Part shown: piece by piece, positions 41,888-50,430 of the stretch
How the letters are laid out: each line of letters opens with the position of its first letter
How positions within the stretch are numbered: position 1 is the first letter of the stretch
From: Polyangiaceae bacterium
Lineage (GTDB): Bacteria > Myxococcota_A > Polyangia > Polyangiales > Polyangiaceae
DNA: 64,000 bases
Reading direction: 5' to 3'
Assembly: GCA_013361525.1 (NCBI GenBank)
Contig: JABFXY010000116.1
Span: forward strand, 1 to 64,000
Position numbers and translations under genes: made by a program
The notes under the pieces: generated by a model
What the model was told of the DNA's origin: nothing
What the model saw: the letters and a program-made list of their open reading frames with translations, nothing else
Database searches by the model: none

Positions 41888-43548
41888 GGGCATTTCACGA
41901 CCGGGGTAATGGGCGCGAAATCCCACTCGGTCAGGTTCAAATCGTCGTAGTCGGTCATCGCGTCGCCGAGGGCCTGCTGAATGTCGGCGAGCGTTTGGCC
42001 GAGCATGTCCGCGGCGCTGCCACCCGATTGAGCAATACAGAGGAATTTATCGCGACAGCACATGTCGACGGTTTCGCAAATGCCGTCGCTGGGCCCGACG
42101 TCGACGAGATCGGCATCGCCATAGAGCAGCCGGCCGTCCACGAACACGAGCGTCACCTCGCGTGGCGACGCGGCGAGGACGGCCTCATAAGGGTCCGCAC
42201 CCGACGGGAGGAAGACTGCGATGTCGGCTCGTTTGCCTTCGACGAGCGATCCGACGTAGGCCTCGACGCCGAGCGCGATCGCCGCGTGGCTCGTCGCCAT
42301 CTCGAAGAGGTCTCTCGAGTCGAGCATATTGCCGAACTCGGCGTCGTCGACGAAGTCCGCGTAGCGCAGCTCGTCGAGCATGTTCTGGCTACCACCGATC
42401 GACCAGTCGGGCGCGATCGCGACATTGATGCCTTCGGCGAGCGCCTTCGGGATGTTGGTCGTCTTCGAGGTATCGGTCCCTGCGCCGTAAAGGAACACAT
42501 TGGAGCGCGGCGACCAGACGAGGCTCATCCCGTTGTCGCCCATCGTCGTGAGCTGCGCATCGTCGAGCGCCGTGCCATGGACGATCGTGGTCTTGTCGTC
42601 GTAGAGACAGCCGTCCGTCGACGTCACGGTGAATAGATCGTTGAACTCGTCGCGCGCGGTCGCGTCGACGCCCTCGCCGATATGAATGACGTAGGCGGTC
42701 GTGTCTCCGTCATTGAAGTTGTTGCAGACGCCGTCGGCGCTCGACGTCGACGGAAACACGGTCGCCGTCTGCATGTTGTCGTCGGGGAGGCCGTTGTAGG
42801 TCTGATCGATCGTTCGCGCGACGGTGCGATAACAACCCCGATTCGTCGCGCCCGGGGAGCCTTGAACGCTGGTCGTCCCGGCGACGAGCGCCTTGATCTC
42901 TCCATATTTGTCGAGCTCGCAGCCGAAATCGACCGGGGAAGATCCTTCACCCGCGAGGTACTGTTTGGCGTCGACCATGGCGCCGTAGCGATCGTCGTTC
43001 GGCCATTGGTCGTGGTTCGTATAGGTCTGCGTCGGCGCCCAATCGTCCTCGTCGAAGATGTCGAACAGGATGTGGTTGTGAGCGTCGATGAGCCCCGGGG
43101 CAATCACCCCTTTCGTGTCGATGACCGTCGCGCCGTCGGCCTCGGGCTCACCGGAGCACGAGGCGCCGACACAGGCGATGAGGTTACCCGCGATCAAGAG
43201 CTCGCCTTCGGTCGGACCGCCTGGGAGCAACAGCGTGCCTTTGAGCAGGTAGGCGTCCGTCGCTCCGGCCGTTTCGAGCACCGGTCCGCCGGAGTCGCAT
43301 GCCCCCTCGCCGCTTCCGCCGCCACCGGTCGAGACTTGGCCACCTTCGCCGCCGCCTCCGCTCGGGCCGATGCCGCCGGAACCGCCGTTCGAGGGCGAGC
43401 CTCCACCGCCGACTTGTTCACCCCCGCCGCCGCCCGCACCGCCGCTCGGCAGCGGCAGAGGATCGGAGTTGTCGCCGTTTCCTGGATCGCACCCACCCGC
43501 GAGGGCGAGCATCACGGCCGGAAGCCAAGCTCGAAGAACGATAGGCAT
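41884..43548 (-). CDS. Amidohydrolase-family lipoprotein
   Basis: 554 residues. Signal LPAVMLALAGGC with lipobox, then a Gly-rich linker of about 60 residues. The folded part is an amidohydrolase: a first beta-sandwich, GLIDAHNHILFDIF (metal HxH), YVIHIGEGVDATARDEF, TTIVHGTALDDAQL, and IAPDWSIGGSQNM with the catalytic Asp. This resembles the ATZ/TRZ-type deaminases or imidazolonepropionase group; the substrate is unknown. Anchoring such an enzyme to the envelope is uncommon. Coupled by 4 nt to the downstream 163-aa gene. Confidence 0.88.
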   Translation of the reverse strand: MPIVLRAWLPAVMLALAGGCDPGNGDNSDPLPLPSGGAGGGGGEQVGGGGSPSNGGSGGIGPSGGGGEGGQVSTGGGGSGEGACDSGGPVLETAGATDAYLLKGTLLLPGGPTEGELLIAGNLIACVGASCSGEPEADGATVIDTKGVIAPGLIDAHNHILFDIFDEDDWAPTQTYTNHDQWPNDDRYGAMVDAKQYLAGEGSSPVDFGCELDKYGEIKALVAGTTSVQGSPGATNRGCYRTVARTIDQTYNGLPDDNMQTATVFPSTSSADGVCNNFNDGDTTAYVIHIGEGVDATARDEFNDLFTVTSTDGCLYDDKTTIVHGTALDDAQLTTMGDNGMSLVWSPRSNVFLYGAGTDTSKTTNIPKALAEGINVAIAPDWSIGGSQNMLDELRYADFVDDAEFGNMLDSRDLFEMATSHAAIALGVEAYVGSLVEGKRADIAVFLPSGADPYEAVLAASPREVTLVFVDGRLLYGDADLVDVGPSDGICETVDMCCRDKFLCIAQSGGSAADMLGQTLADIQQALGDAMTDYDDLNLTEWDFAPITPVVKCP

Positions 43549-43570
43549 CGAGCTTGGAGCATATCCTCAG

Positions 43571-44725
43571 TCAGGGCGACCGAGGGCGACGAAGCACGGG
43601 CAGCGCCGTGAGCGGAGCGCGGAGTTTTTGCATCAGCGGCGGTAGCTCGATGGGTGCGAGCACGTCGTCTTCGGACAGATCGAAGGCTTCGAGCCGTTCC
43701 CTCGTTGCAACGAACAACCGATCCGACACGAATGCCACACTGCGCGAGAAGAAGGCATTTGCCGGCTCGATCGTGCCGTTCACATCGTGCGATCGAACCT
43801 CGAGCGCCACCGTCTCACCGTCCGGCGATTGCCCGATGGTGACGAGTCCGATCCGCGACGGTGACGAGCTCAGCACCGCGACGAACGTGGCCCCGTCGCT
43901 GTCGTAGGCGACGGCGGTCTCGATGTGGTCCGTCTCGAACGCGACCGGCAAAAGCTGCTCGCCGAGCTCGCCCATCACCAGTGAGCCGTCGGCGACGTCG
44001 AAGACGACGTCGCCTTCGCCGAGCGAGACCGCGCGCGCCGACGGCGAGAGTGGCGTCGCTACCAGCTCCTGCTCGCACGTGACGACACCCTCGTCGGTGA
44101 TGACCGCGTGCACGACGACCGGCTCGTCGTCGGCGGAGCGCGCGAGCGCCGTCACCTCCAAACCGTCTTCGGTCGGCACGACGCGAAGGAGCGAGGTGGG
44201 GATTGGACAAGGTTTGCTCGGCAGCCACTGCCCATCGGAGCGCGCGAGGATCCAGCGCTGGCCGAGGTCTTCCTGAAAGACGACGGCGCCGCGATCGACC
44301 GAGAGCACGTTCGTCGATCCTTCGAACGTGCCGAGCAGCCTCGGTCGAACGAAAATGGACAGCGGCGGATCATAGGCACGCAAGGCGAGCGTGCCGCTCT
44401 GCTCTTCTTCATCGCGGGCCAAGAGCGCCAGGGAGAACGAGCCGTCGTCGTCGACCCACGCGCTCATATCGAGCGGGCCTTCGCCCTCCGGGGGTGACAC
44501 CGCGCCGACGAATCCATACGTCGGAACATCGATGAAATGGACGCGCCCGTCCGCTCCGCGTGCGGCGAGCGTATCCATCGCCGGCGCGCGCTCGAGCGAG
44601 ATGGCCGGCGGCCGAGCCGTGTCTTCGTGGACCAGCGTCCCGAGCTTCGGATCACCGACGCAACCGGCGACCATCGAAGACACCACGACAGCCATGCAAA
44701 CCAGGAACGGGCATGTTCGTTTCAT
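43571..44725 (-). CDS. Predicted lipoprotein, beta-propeller-like, unknown
   Basis: 384 residues. Signal VCMAVVVSSMVAGC with lipobox. The mature part is made of short Asp/Ser-rich blades (MSAWVDDDGSFSLALLARDE, VLSVDRGAVVFQEDLGQRW, HIETAVAYDSDGATFVAVLSS), in the manner of a propeller or WD-like protein. No enzymatic motif. It lies upstream of the amidohydrolase, with 22 bases between them, so may be co-transcribed. Confidence 0.7.
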   Translation of the reverse strand: MKRTCPFLVCMAVVVSSMVAGCVGDPKLGTLVHEDTARPPAISLERAPAMDTLAARGADGRVHFIDVPTYGFVGAVSPPEGEGPLDMSAWVDDDGSFSLALLARDEEEQSGTLALRAYDPPLSIFVRPRLLGTFEGSTNVLSVDRGAVVFQEDLGQRWILARSDGQWLPSKPCPIPTSLLRVVPTEDGLEVTALARSADDEPVVVHAVITDEGVVTCEQELVATPLSPSARAVSLGEGDVVFDVADGSLVMGELGEQLLPVAFETDHIETAVAYDSDGATFVAVLSSSPSRIGLVTIGQSPDGETVALEVRSHDVNGTIEPANAFFSRSVAFVSDRLFVATRERLEAFDLSEDDVLAPIELPPLMQKLRAPLTALPVLRRPRSP

Positions 44726-44770
44726 GCCCTCCTGTCGACGACCGGCGTCGCCAGTTGCGTTCGAAATCGC

Positions 44771-45646
44771 TCAGCCGGTCGCTTTCTTCGATTTCGACTC
44801 GCGGGCCTTCGGACCGGCCTTCTTTACCTCGGGCTTACGCTCGCTCGGGGCGCCGTCTTTCTCGACGGAAGCCGCGGTCTCCGACTTCAGACTGCGCTTG
44901 AGCGCCTCGAAGAGATCGATGATTTGCGCCTGGGGAGCCTCGGGCACGACGGTGACTTCCTCGCCCGCAGCCTTCTGCTCGACGGCTTGCATGACGCGAA
45001 CGCGGTAGTCGTCCTGGTACTGCTCGGCGTCGAACTCGTCCTTGGAGAGCTGCTCGATGAGCTTGTCCGCGAGATCCGCTTCGACCGGCTTGAATTCGAT
45101 CTCGCCGGGTCGCTCCACGTCGTCGAAGCTACGTACCTCGTCGGCATAAAAGACGTAGTGCATGACGAGGCCGCCCTTGTACGGGCGCAAGAGGACGAGG
45201 TGCTCTTTGCCTCGCGTTCCGAATCGGCCGACCGCGATGCGTCCCATCCGTGTCATCGCATCGGACAGCAATCGATAGGCTCGATCGCCGCCTCGATCGG
45301 GCCCGAGATAATAGGTGCGGTCGATGTACATGAGGTCGACCGTGTCTTCGGGGACGAACTCGACGATGTCGATGCGGTCGGTGCGTTCGGCCTCGAGCTT
45401 CTTCAGCTCGTCCTCGGAGAACTGCACGTAGCGGTCCTTCGTGTACTCGAAGCCTTTGACGATATCGGTGCGCTGGACGATCTCGTTGTCGAGCGGACAG
45501 AAGAGCTGCTGGCGAATGCGACCGCCGCATTTCTTGTGGAGCTGGTTGAACGAGACGCTTTGCGGCGAGGTCGCCGTGAAGAGCTTGATGGGGATCGAAA
45601 CGAGGCCGAACGAGACCGTGCCCGATCCGATGGAGCGCGCCGCCAT
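44771..45646 (-). CDS. ku: Ku protein, DNA double-strand-break end binding
   Basis: 291 residues; bacterial Ku is normally about 250-300. SIGSGTVSFGLVSIPIKLFTAT is the N-terminal Ku signature, followed by the CGGRIRQQLFC zinc-like segment, KGFEYTKDRYVQFSEDEL, LMYIDRTYYLGPD and RPYKGGLVMHYVFYADEVR. The C terminus is a Lys/Pro/Ala-rich basic tail, as seen in other bacterial Ku proteins that recruit LigD. Ku forms a homodimer that rings broken DNA ends in non-homologous end joining. Divergent from ligD with 142 bases between, which makes coordinate control likely. Confidence 0.96.
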   Translation of the reverse strand: MAARSIGSGTVSFGLVSIPIKLFTATSPQSVSFNQLHKKCGGRIRQQLFCPLDNEIVQRTDIVKGFEYTKDRYVQFSEDELKKLEAERTDRIDIVEFVPEDTVDLMYIDRTYYLGPDRGGDRAYRLLSDAMTRMGRIAVGRFGTRGKEHLVLLRPYKGGLVMHYVFYADEVRSFDDVERPGEIEFKPVEADLADKLIEQLSKDEFDAEQYQDDYRVRVMQAVEQKAAGEEVTVVPEAPQAQIIDLFEALKRSLKSETAASVEKDGAPSERKPEVKKAGPKARESKSKKATG

Positions 45647-45697
45647 TGGTACACCCTACAAAGCGCGAGGTTTCTTGTCGAAAAACTCGGGCCGACC

Positions 45698-45729
45698 CTG
45701 ATCATTTGTCAGATAGCTGATCATTTGTC
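45698..45729. repeat. 13-bp direct repeat between ku and ligD
   Basis: CTGATCATTTGTC occurs at 45698-45710 and again at 45717-45729, a 19-base period. Each contains the palindrome TGATCA. The pair is centred in the divergent promoter region of ku and ligD and may be a regulator site serving both. Confidence 0.6.
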
Positions 45730-45788
45730 CGGCGCGAGCCGCCGCCTGCCCAGGGACGGTCGGTTCTTCGCGCTAGACTCGCGGCGCC

Positions 45789-48377
45789 GTGCCGCGTTCG
45801 CTCCACGATTACCGCCACAAGCGCGATCAGACGAAGACCAACGAGCCCCTCGGCGACGAGAGCGACGCGCGGGGCTCCGGTCCGACTTGGCGTGGCGCAT
45901 TCGTGATGCACCAGCACGACGCGACCCGCATGCATTACGACCTCCGCCTCGAGGTGGGCGGTGTCCTCGCGAGCTTCGCCATTCCACATGGCCCGACGCT
46001 GGACCCTCAGGCCAAGCACCTCGCCGTCCACACCGAGGATCATCCCATCGAATACCTCGACTTCGAGGCGGTGATCCCCGACGGCACGTACGGCGCGGGG
46101 CCGATGATCGCGTGGGACCTCGGCTCGGTTCGATACCTCGACATGTCGGCGGAGGAGGGCCTCGTCGAGGGGAAGCTCCATTTCGTGCTCGAAGGGCGCA
46201 AGCTCCGAGGTCGCTTCGGTCTCGTGCGATTGAAGCCGAAGGACAAGAGCGTCCCGCTCGGTCGCGATTGGCTCTTCATGAAGAAGCAGGATGCACACGC
46301 TTCGGGGCGTGATCTTGCGGCGGAGCAACCGCGGAGCGTCCTTTCCGGCCTCACCGTGAAAGAGCTGCTCGGCAGCGAGGGACGCGCACGCGCCGTGGAG
46401 GACGCCGCGCGAGCCGCCGGTGCGAGGAAGCGTCCCGTCGACGTGCGCAAGGTGTCGCCGATGTTGTGCACCCCGGACGACCTTCCGAGCGCAGGTCGTT
46501 ACCTCTACGAGCTCAAGATGGATGGCGTCCGCGTGCTCGCGCAAAAGTCGGAGAGCGGCGTGAGCCTTTATTATCGAAGCGGGCGACCGGCGACGGCTTC
46601 CTATCCGGAGATTGCGCGTGCGGTCGGGGGGCTCGCAGCGCGGAGTGTCGTGCTCGACGGCGAAATCCTCGCATTCGACGACAAGGGCAAACCGAGCTTC
46701 GAGCGCCTCGCGACGCGGATTCACCGCGCCCCCAAGACCGACCTGAAACACGCGCTCGCCGACGTGCCCGTCGTTTATATGGTGTTCGACCTCTTGGGCA
46801 TCGGCGATTTGGATCTGCGCCCATTGCCGCTCGTCGCACGAAAGGCGTTGCTGCGCGAGCTGTTGCCCGCGCCGGGTGTGCTGCGCGTGCTCGACCACCT
46901 CGAGGGCAAGGGTGACGTCCTACTCGCGTTTTGCCGCGAAAATGGCCTCGAAGGGGTCGTCGCGAAACGGATGGATTCACCGTACGTCGACGGACCGGCG
47001 CGCACGGCGCATTGGATCAAGACGAAGTGCACGACGGAAGCCGAATTCGTCGTCGTCGGATACACCGAGGGTGAAGGGACGAGGCGCCGGCTCGGCGCGC
47101 TGGAGCTCGCGAGCTACGAAGGCGACGATCTGGTGAGGCGGGGGCGCGTAGGCTCGGGCCTCAACGAAGACCGCGTCGACAAGCTTCTCGCGCTCCTCGG
47201 TCCGCTCGCTTCCGACGTACCGACCGCCAAAGGCGAATACGAGCCCGTCCCCGCACCGCGGAAGCTCTTTCACGTCGAGCCCAAGATCGTCGTGCGCGTC
47301 CGCTTCCTCGAATGGAGCGAAGACGGCGTCCTTCGGCACTCCGTTTTTCTCGGAATCGAGCCGGACCTGGATCCGAAGTCGTGTCGCGCCGCCCCTCATG
47401 ACGAAGACCACGTCGTCGGCGCAGTGGAGGCAGAGCTGCCCGCGGCGGAGGAGCCTCCCGAGCCGGAGATCGTCGTGAAGGTCACGAATCGAAACAAGGT
47501 CTTCTGGCCGGAAGAGAAATACACCAAAGGCGATCTCGTCGATTACTACGCGGCAATCGCGCCGGTGCTGCTGCCCTATCTCGAGGACCGACCCGTCATG
47601 CTGGTCCGGTATCCGGACGGCATCGACAACAAGAATTTCTATCAATGGAACGTCCCTCACGGGATGCCGACGTGGGTCCGCTCGGTCGTCCTCGGCAAGC
47701 ATGTTTCGAGCGCCGACGAGAGCGACCACAAGAAACACGTCTTCCTCATCGATCGCCCGGAGAGCCTCATTTACATCGCGAACCTCGCGTGCATTCCGAT
47801 TCACGTGCTGGCGTCGCGCGTCGGCTCGCCGAACCAATGCGATTTTTTGACGATCGATTTCGATCTACATCTGTCGACGCTCGCCGCGGCCACCAGGCTC
47901 GCGACGACCCTTCGCGGGCTCCTCGCCGAGGCCGGGCTGGTCGGCTTCCCAAAGACGAGCGGCCAGACGGGCCTTCACGTGTTCGTGCCCCTCGGCGCGG
48001 GGGTCACGCCGAGCGCCGCGCGGACGCTCGCGGATCTGCTCGGAAGGATGATCGTGGACCGCCACCCCGACATCGCGACGATGGAAAGGACGGTCCAAAA
48101 GCGCGGACCTCGCGTCTACGTCGACACGGGACAGACCGGCCCTTCGCGGACGATCGTCGCCCCCTATTCGGTGCGCGCGACGAGGGGGGCGCGCGTCTCG
48201 ACCCCCATTACGTGGGCGGAGCTCGAGGCGGGCGTCGATCCGGGTGCATTCACGATTCGCACCGTTTTGGACCGCATTGGGAAGCTCGGCGACCCGATGT
48301 GCCCGCTCCTTTCGACGAAGCCCAATATGGACGACGTGATGGGGCGGCTCGCCTCGATGCTCCCTGGGCGTCCTTGA
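45789..48377 (+). CDS. ligD: ATP-dependent DNA ligase D (phosphoesterase-ligase-polymerase)
   Basis: 862 residues from a GTG at 45789. Three domains in the order of Pseudomonas LigD. (1) 3'-phosphoesterase, 1-170: HQHDATRMHYDLRLE and HTEDHPIEY. (2) ATP-dependent ligase, about 215-530: adenylation motif YELKMDGVR (Lys243), VLDGEILAFDDKGK, GVVAKRMDSPY. (3) primase-like polymerase, about 560-862: DRPVMLVRYPDGI, LTIDFDLH (catalytic Asp pair) and SGQTGLHVFVPLG. LigD trims, fills and seals ends bound by Ku. All active-site motifs look intact. Divergent from ku. Confidence 0.97.
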   Translation: MPRSLHDYRHKRDQTKTNEPLGDESDARGSGPTWRGAFVMHQHDATRMHYDLRLEVGGVLASFAIPHGPTLDPQAKHLAVHTEDHPIEYLDFEAVIPDGTYGAGPMIAWDLGSVRYLDMSAEEGLVEGKLHFVLEGRKLRGRFGLVRLKPKDKSVPLGRDWLFMKKQDAHASGRDLAAEQPRSVLSGLTVKELLGSEGRARAVEDAARAAGARKRPVDVRKVSPMLCTPDDLPSAGRYLYELKMDGVRVLAQKSESGVSLYYRSGRPATASYPEIARAVGGLAARSVVLDGEILAFDDKGKPSFERLATRIHRAPKTDLKHALADVPVVYMVFDLLGIGDLDLRPLPLVARKALLRELLPAPGVLRVLDHLEGKGDVLLAFCRENGLEGVVAKRMDSPYVDGPARTAHWIKTKCTTEAEFVVVGYTEGEGTRRRLGALELASYEGDDLVRRGRVGSGLNEDRVDKLLALLGPLASDVPTAKGEYEPVPAPRKLFHVEPKIVVRVRFLEWSEDGVLRHSVFLGIEPDLDPKSCRAAPHDEDHVVGAVEAELPAAEEPPEPEIVVKVTNRNKVFWPEEKYTKGDLVDYYAAIAPVLLPYLEDRPVMLVRYPDGIDNKNFYQWNVPHGMPTWVRSVVLGKHVSSADESDHKKHVFLIDRPESLIYIANLACIPIHVLASRVGSPNQCDFLTIDFDLHLSTLAAATRLATTLRGLLAEAGLVGFPKTSGQTGLHVFVPLGAGVTPSAARTLADLLGRMIVDRHPDIATMERTVQKRGPRVYVDTGQTGPSRTIVAPYSVRATRGARVSTPITWAELEAGVDPGAFTIRTVLDRIGKLGDPMCPLLSTKPNMDDVMGRLASMLPGRP

Positions 48378-48425
48378 TGCGGTGCCGTCCTTGATCCGCT
48401 CCTGAAGGCGTGCGACGCGTCGCGC

Positions 48426-48743
48426 ATGTTCGTCGCGACGCTCGCCTACGAGCTCGATCCCACGACCCCTCGCGAAGCGCAGAAGCTCCTCGTCGCGGAG
48501 CTCGTCGGCCGGCGTTACAACGATCGGTTCGAGGGCAAGAAGATGCCTGCGAACTGCTTGTGGATCCGGCGGACGGCCCAACCCGGGGAGAACGTGGATC
48601 ACCTCCTCGAGCGCTCGAAGGCGGACCTCCTGGCGGCGGTGGATGCCGTGAAGAAGATGGGCTTTCCGATCCGCCTCGTCCGAGGTTGGGTCCAGGTTAC
48701 GGGGGCCGGCACGTTCGGTCTCATCGAGCCGTCGGACCCGTGA
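48426..48743 (+). CDS. Small hypothetical protein
   Basis: 105 residues. FVATLAYELDPTTPREAQKLLVAELVGRR, then a helix LERSKADLLAAVDAVKKMGF and a beta part RLVRGWVQVTGAGTFG. No recognised domain; the mixed alpha/beta pattern is consistent with a ferredoxin-like fold. It follows ligD by 48 bases on the same strand and could be co-transcribed, but ends before the small lipoprotein with its own ribosome site. Confidence 0.6.
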   Translation: MFVATLAYELDPTTPREAQKLLVAELVGRRYNDRFEGKKMPANCLWIRRTAQPGENVDHLLERSKADLLAAVDAVKKMGFPIRLVRGWVQVTGAGTFGLIEPSDP

Positions 48744-48790
48744 ACGTGTTATAGGCGTCGGCCGCTGCACCAACGAGGAGAGCCGCCATT

Positions 48791-49063
48791 ATGAAGCTTC
48801 GGTCCGCCATGTACGTCGTGTCGTTCGTCGCGTTGTCCGCCCTCGGCGCTGCCGCGTGTGGAGGATTCAGCACGGAAGACGCGGAAGCGCGTTGCACGCA
48901 GGAGCTCGACGCGCGCGAGGCCAGTGGCTGCTTCACCAACTCCTCGTTCCAGGAGTGCGTCGCCGCTTTCGAGGAGTGCGGGGACGACGCGCTCATCGAA
49001 GAGGGCTGCCCCATCCACTACTCCTGCGAGGGGAGTGAGCCGGAAGAGACCGCGGGGGAGTAG
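48791..49063 (+). CDS. Small Cys-rich lipoprotein
   Basis: 90 residues. ATG at 48791 with GAGGAG upstream. Signal FVALSALGAAAC with lipobox, then a mature chain of about 65 residues with CTQ, GCF, ECVAAFEEC, GCP and SCEG: six Cys suggesting three disulfides. Acidic overall. No family recognised. Followed at once by three 93-bp tandem repeats. Confidence 0.6.
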   Translation: MKLRSAMYVVSFVALSALGAAACGGFSTEDAEARCTQELDAREASGCFTNSSFQECVAAFEECGDDALIEEGCPIHYSCEGSEPEETAGE

Positions 49064-49066
49064 CGA

Positions 49067-49345
49067 GCCGAGTGGGGCAGGCCACGTCGAGCGAAGCGAG
49101 ACCGGCCGGGGCGGCTCCCACGAGGCTCGGTGCGCCGAAGGCGCACGCGAGAAAGTAGAGCCGAGTGGGGCAGGCCACGTCGAGCGAAGCGAGACCGGCC
49201 GGGGCGGCTCCCACGAGGCTCGGTGCGCCGAAGGCGCACGCGAGAAAGTAGAGCCGAGTGGGGCAGGCCACGTCGAGCGAAGCGAGACCGGCCGGGGCGG
49301 CTCCCACGAGGCTCGGTGCGCCGAAGGCGCACGCGAGAAAGTAGA
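49067..49345. repeat. Three perfect 93-bp tandem repeats
   Basis: Units start at 49067, 49160 and 49253 and are identical. Each contains a hairpin GTGCGCC-GAA-GGCGCAC. The period is a multiple of three, so long chance frames run through on both strands (Gly/Glu/Arg-rich or Ser/Arg-rich), but I do not regard them as genes. The array separates convergent genes and may act as a terminator block or be a recently expanded minisatellite. Confidence 0.85.
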
Positions 49346-49348
49346 GCC

Positions 49349-50356
49349 TTAATTCTTTTTGCGCGCGATCGCCTCGGGGCCGATCCCCTGCGTGAGCTCT
49401 GCGCGCCAGGCCTCGATGGCGACGACGATCGGATGCTCGTCGCCGTGTTCCTTTCGCGCGAGGACCAGCGCTCGCTCGTAAAGATCGAGCGCGTGGATGA
49501 GCCGCCCGTCTCGGTGGTGAATCTGCGCCAGCCGCACGAGCGTCGCACGAAGCGCGATGTGGTCGCGTCCGAGACGTGCCTCTTTGGCGGAGAGGGCGCG
49601 CTCGAAGATCCCCTGGGCCGCGTCGGTGTCGCCTTGCTCCTCTTTCAATGCGGCGAGGTTGTGAAGCGCCGATTCGAAGAGCTCCGATTCGCGCTTGTCG
49701 CGCTTTCGGTCCAACGCCGTGACGATGCGCTCGAGGTCGACGGCGACCACGTCGAGCGTCCGCGACGAATCACGGAAGGTCGCGGCGTTGTAGAGCGTTT
49801 CCAGCGTCGGTAGTCCGCGCGGACCAAACTTGCGCGTGCGCTTCTCGAGCGCCGACAGGAAGTGTGGAGCCGCGCCTTCGCGATCCCCACGCCTCGCGAA
49901 CGAAAGGCCGAGCTGGTTGTGCGCCGCGCCGGCGGCCTCGTCGTCTTTGTCGGCGCTCGCCGCTTCGGCCCACGCGGACAGGGCTGCGTCGTAGTCGGGA
50001 CCGGTGACGCCCTGGCGCTCGAGGATCGCGGCGATGAGCCCCCGAACCTGCGATAGCGAAGGAGCCTCTTCAGGCGCACTCTGGCTTCGCTCGTCGACCG
50101 TCATCGACGAAAGCGCGCGCTCGGCGGTGTGTGCGTCGTCGAGAGCTTCCTCCAGGGCGCCTGCCTCGAGCCCTTTCGACGCGAGCGCAAAGCGCACCGT
50201 CGCGACGTCGACCCCTCGACCGTCGAAGGCAGCGTCCGCAGCCTCTGCAGCCCGGCGCATCGCGGCGCGGGCCTGGTCGGTGCGACGTTCGGCTAGATGC
50301 TCGAGCGCCTCATCGACGGCGCGTTTGTATCTGCGTCGAGCGAAGAAACGTTTCAT
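49349..50356 (-). CDS. TPR-repeat protein
   Basis: 335 residues from the ATG at 50356. Several helix-pair repeats with TPR spacing: ALEHLAERRTDQARAAMRRA, AHNQLGLSFARRGDREGAAPHFLSAL, ALHNLAALKEEQGDTDAAQGIFERAL, LAQIHHRDGRLIHALDLYERAL. These are the Gly/Ala and Tyr/Leu positions of the fold. No other domain or signal; a cytoplasmic scaffold. The very basic start KRFFARRRYKRA may associate with membrane or nucleic acid. Divergent from the VanW-family gene, with 74 bases between starts. Confidence 0.82.
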   Translation of the reverse strand: MKRFFARRRYKRAVDEALEHLAERRTDQARAAMRRAAEAADAAFDGRGVDVATVRFALASKGLEAGALEEALDDAHTAERALSSMTVDERSQSAPEEAPSLSQVRGLIAAILERQGVTGPDYDAALSAWAEAASADKDDEAAGAAHNQLGLSFARRGDREGAAPHFLSALEKRTRKFGPRGLPTLETLYNAATFRDSSRTLDVVAVDLERIVTALDRKRDKRESELFESALHNLAALKEEQGDTDAAQGIFERALSAKEARLGRDHIALRATLVRLAQIHHRDGRLIHALDLYERALVLARKEHGDEHPIVVAIEAWRAELTQGIGPEAIARKKN

Positions 50357-50430
50357 CACGTTCGAACGGGAGAACCTACCTCTTTCCGCCGACCGCTGAA
50401 CTCGCTAACGACCTCGACGGAGCATTCGTC

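Noticed and set aside
48858..49548. Long frames on both strands through the 93-bp repeats
   Set aside because: They exist only because the repeat period is divisible by three; the translations are perfect repeats of Gly/Glu/Arg or Ser/Arg-rich units without start signals and overlap real genes.
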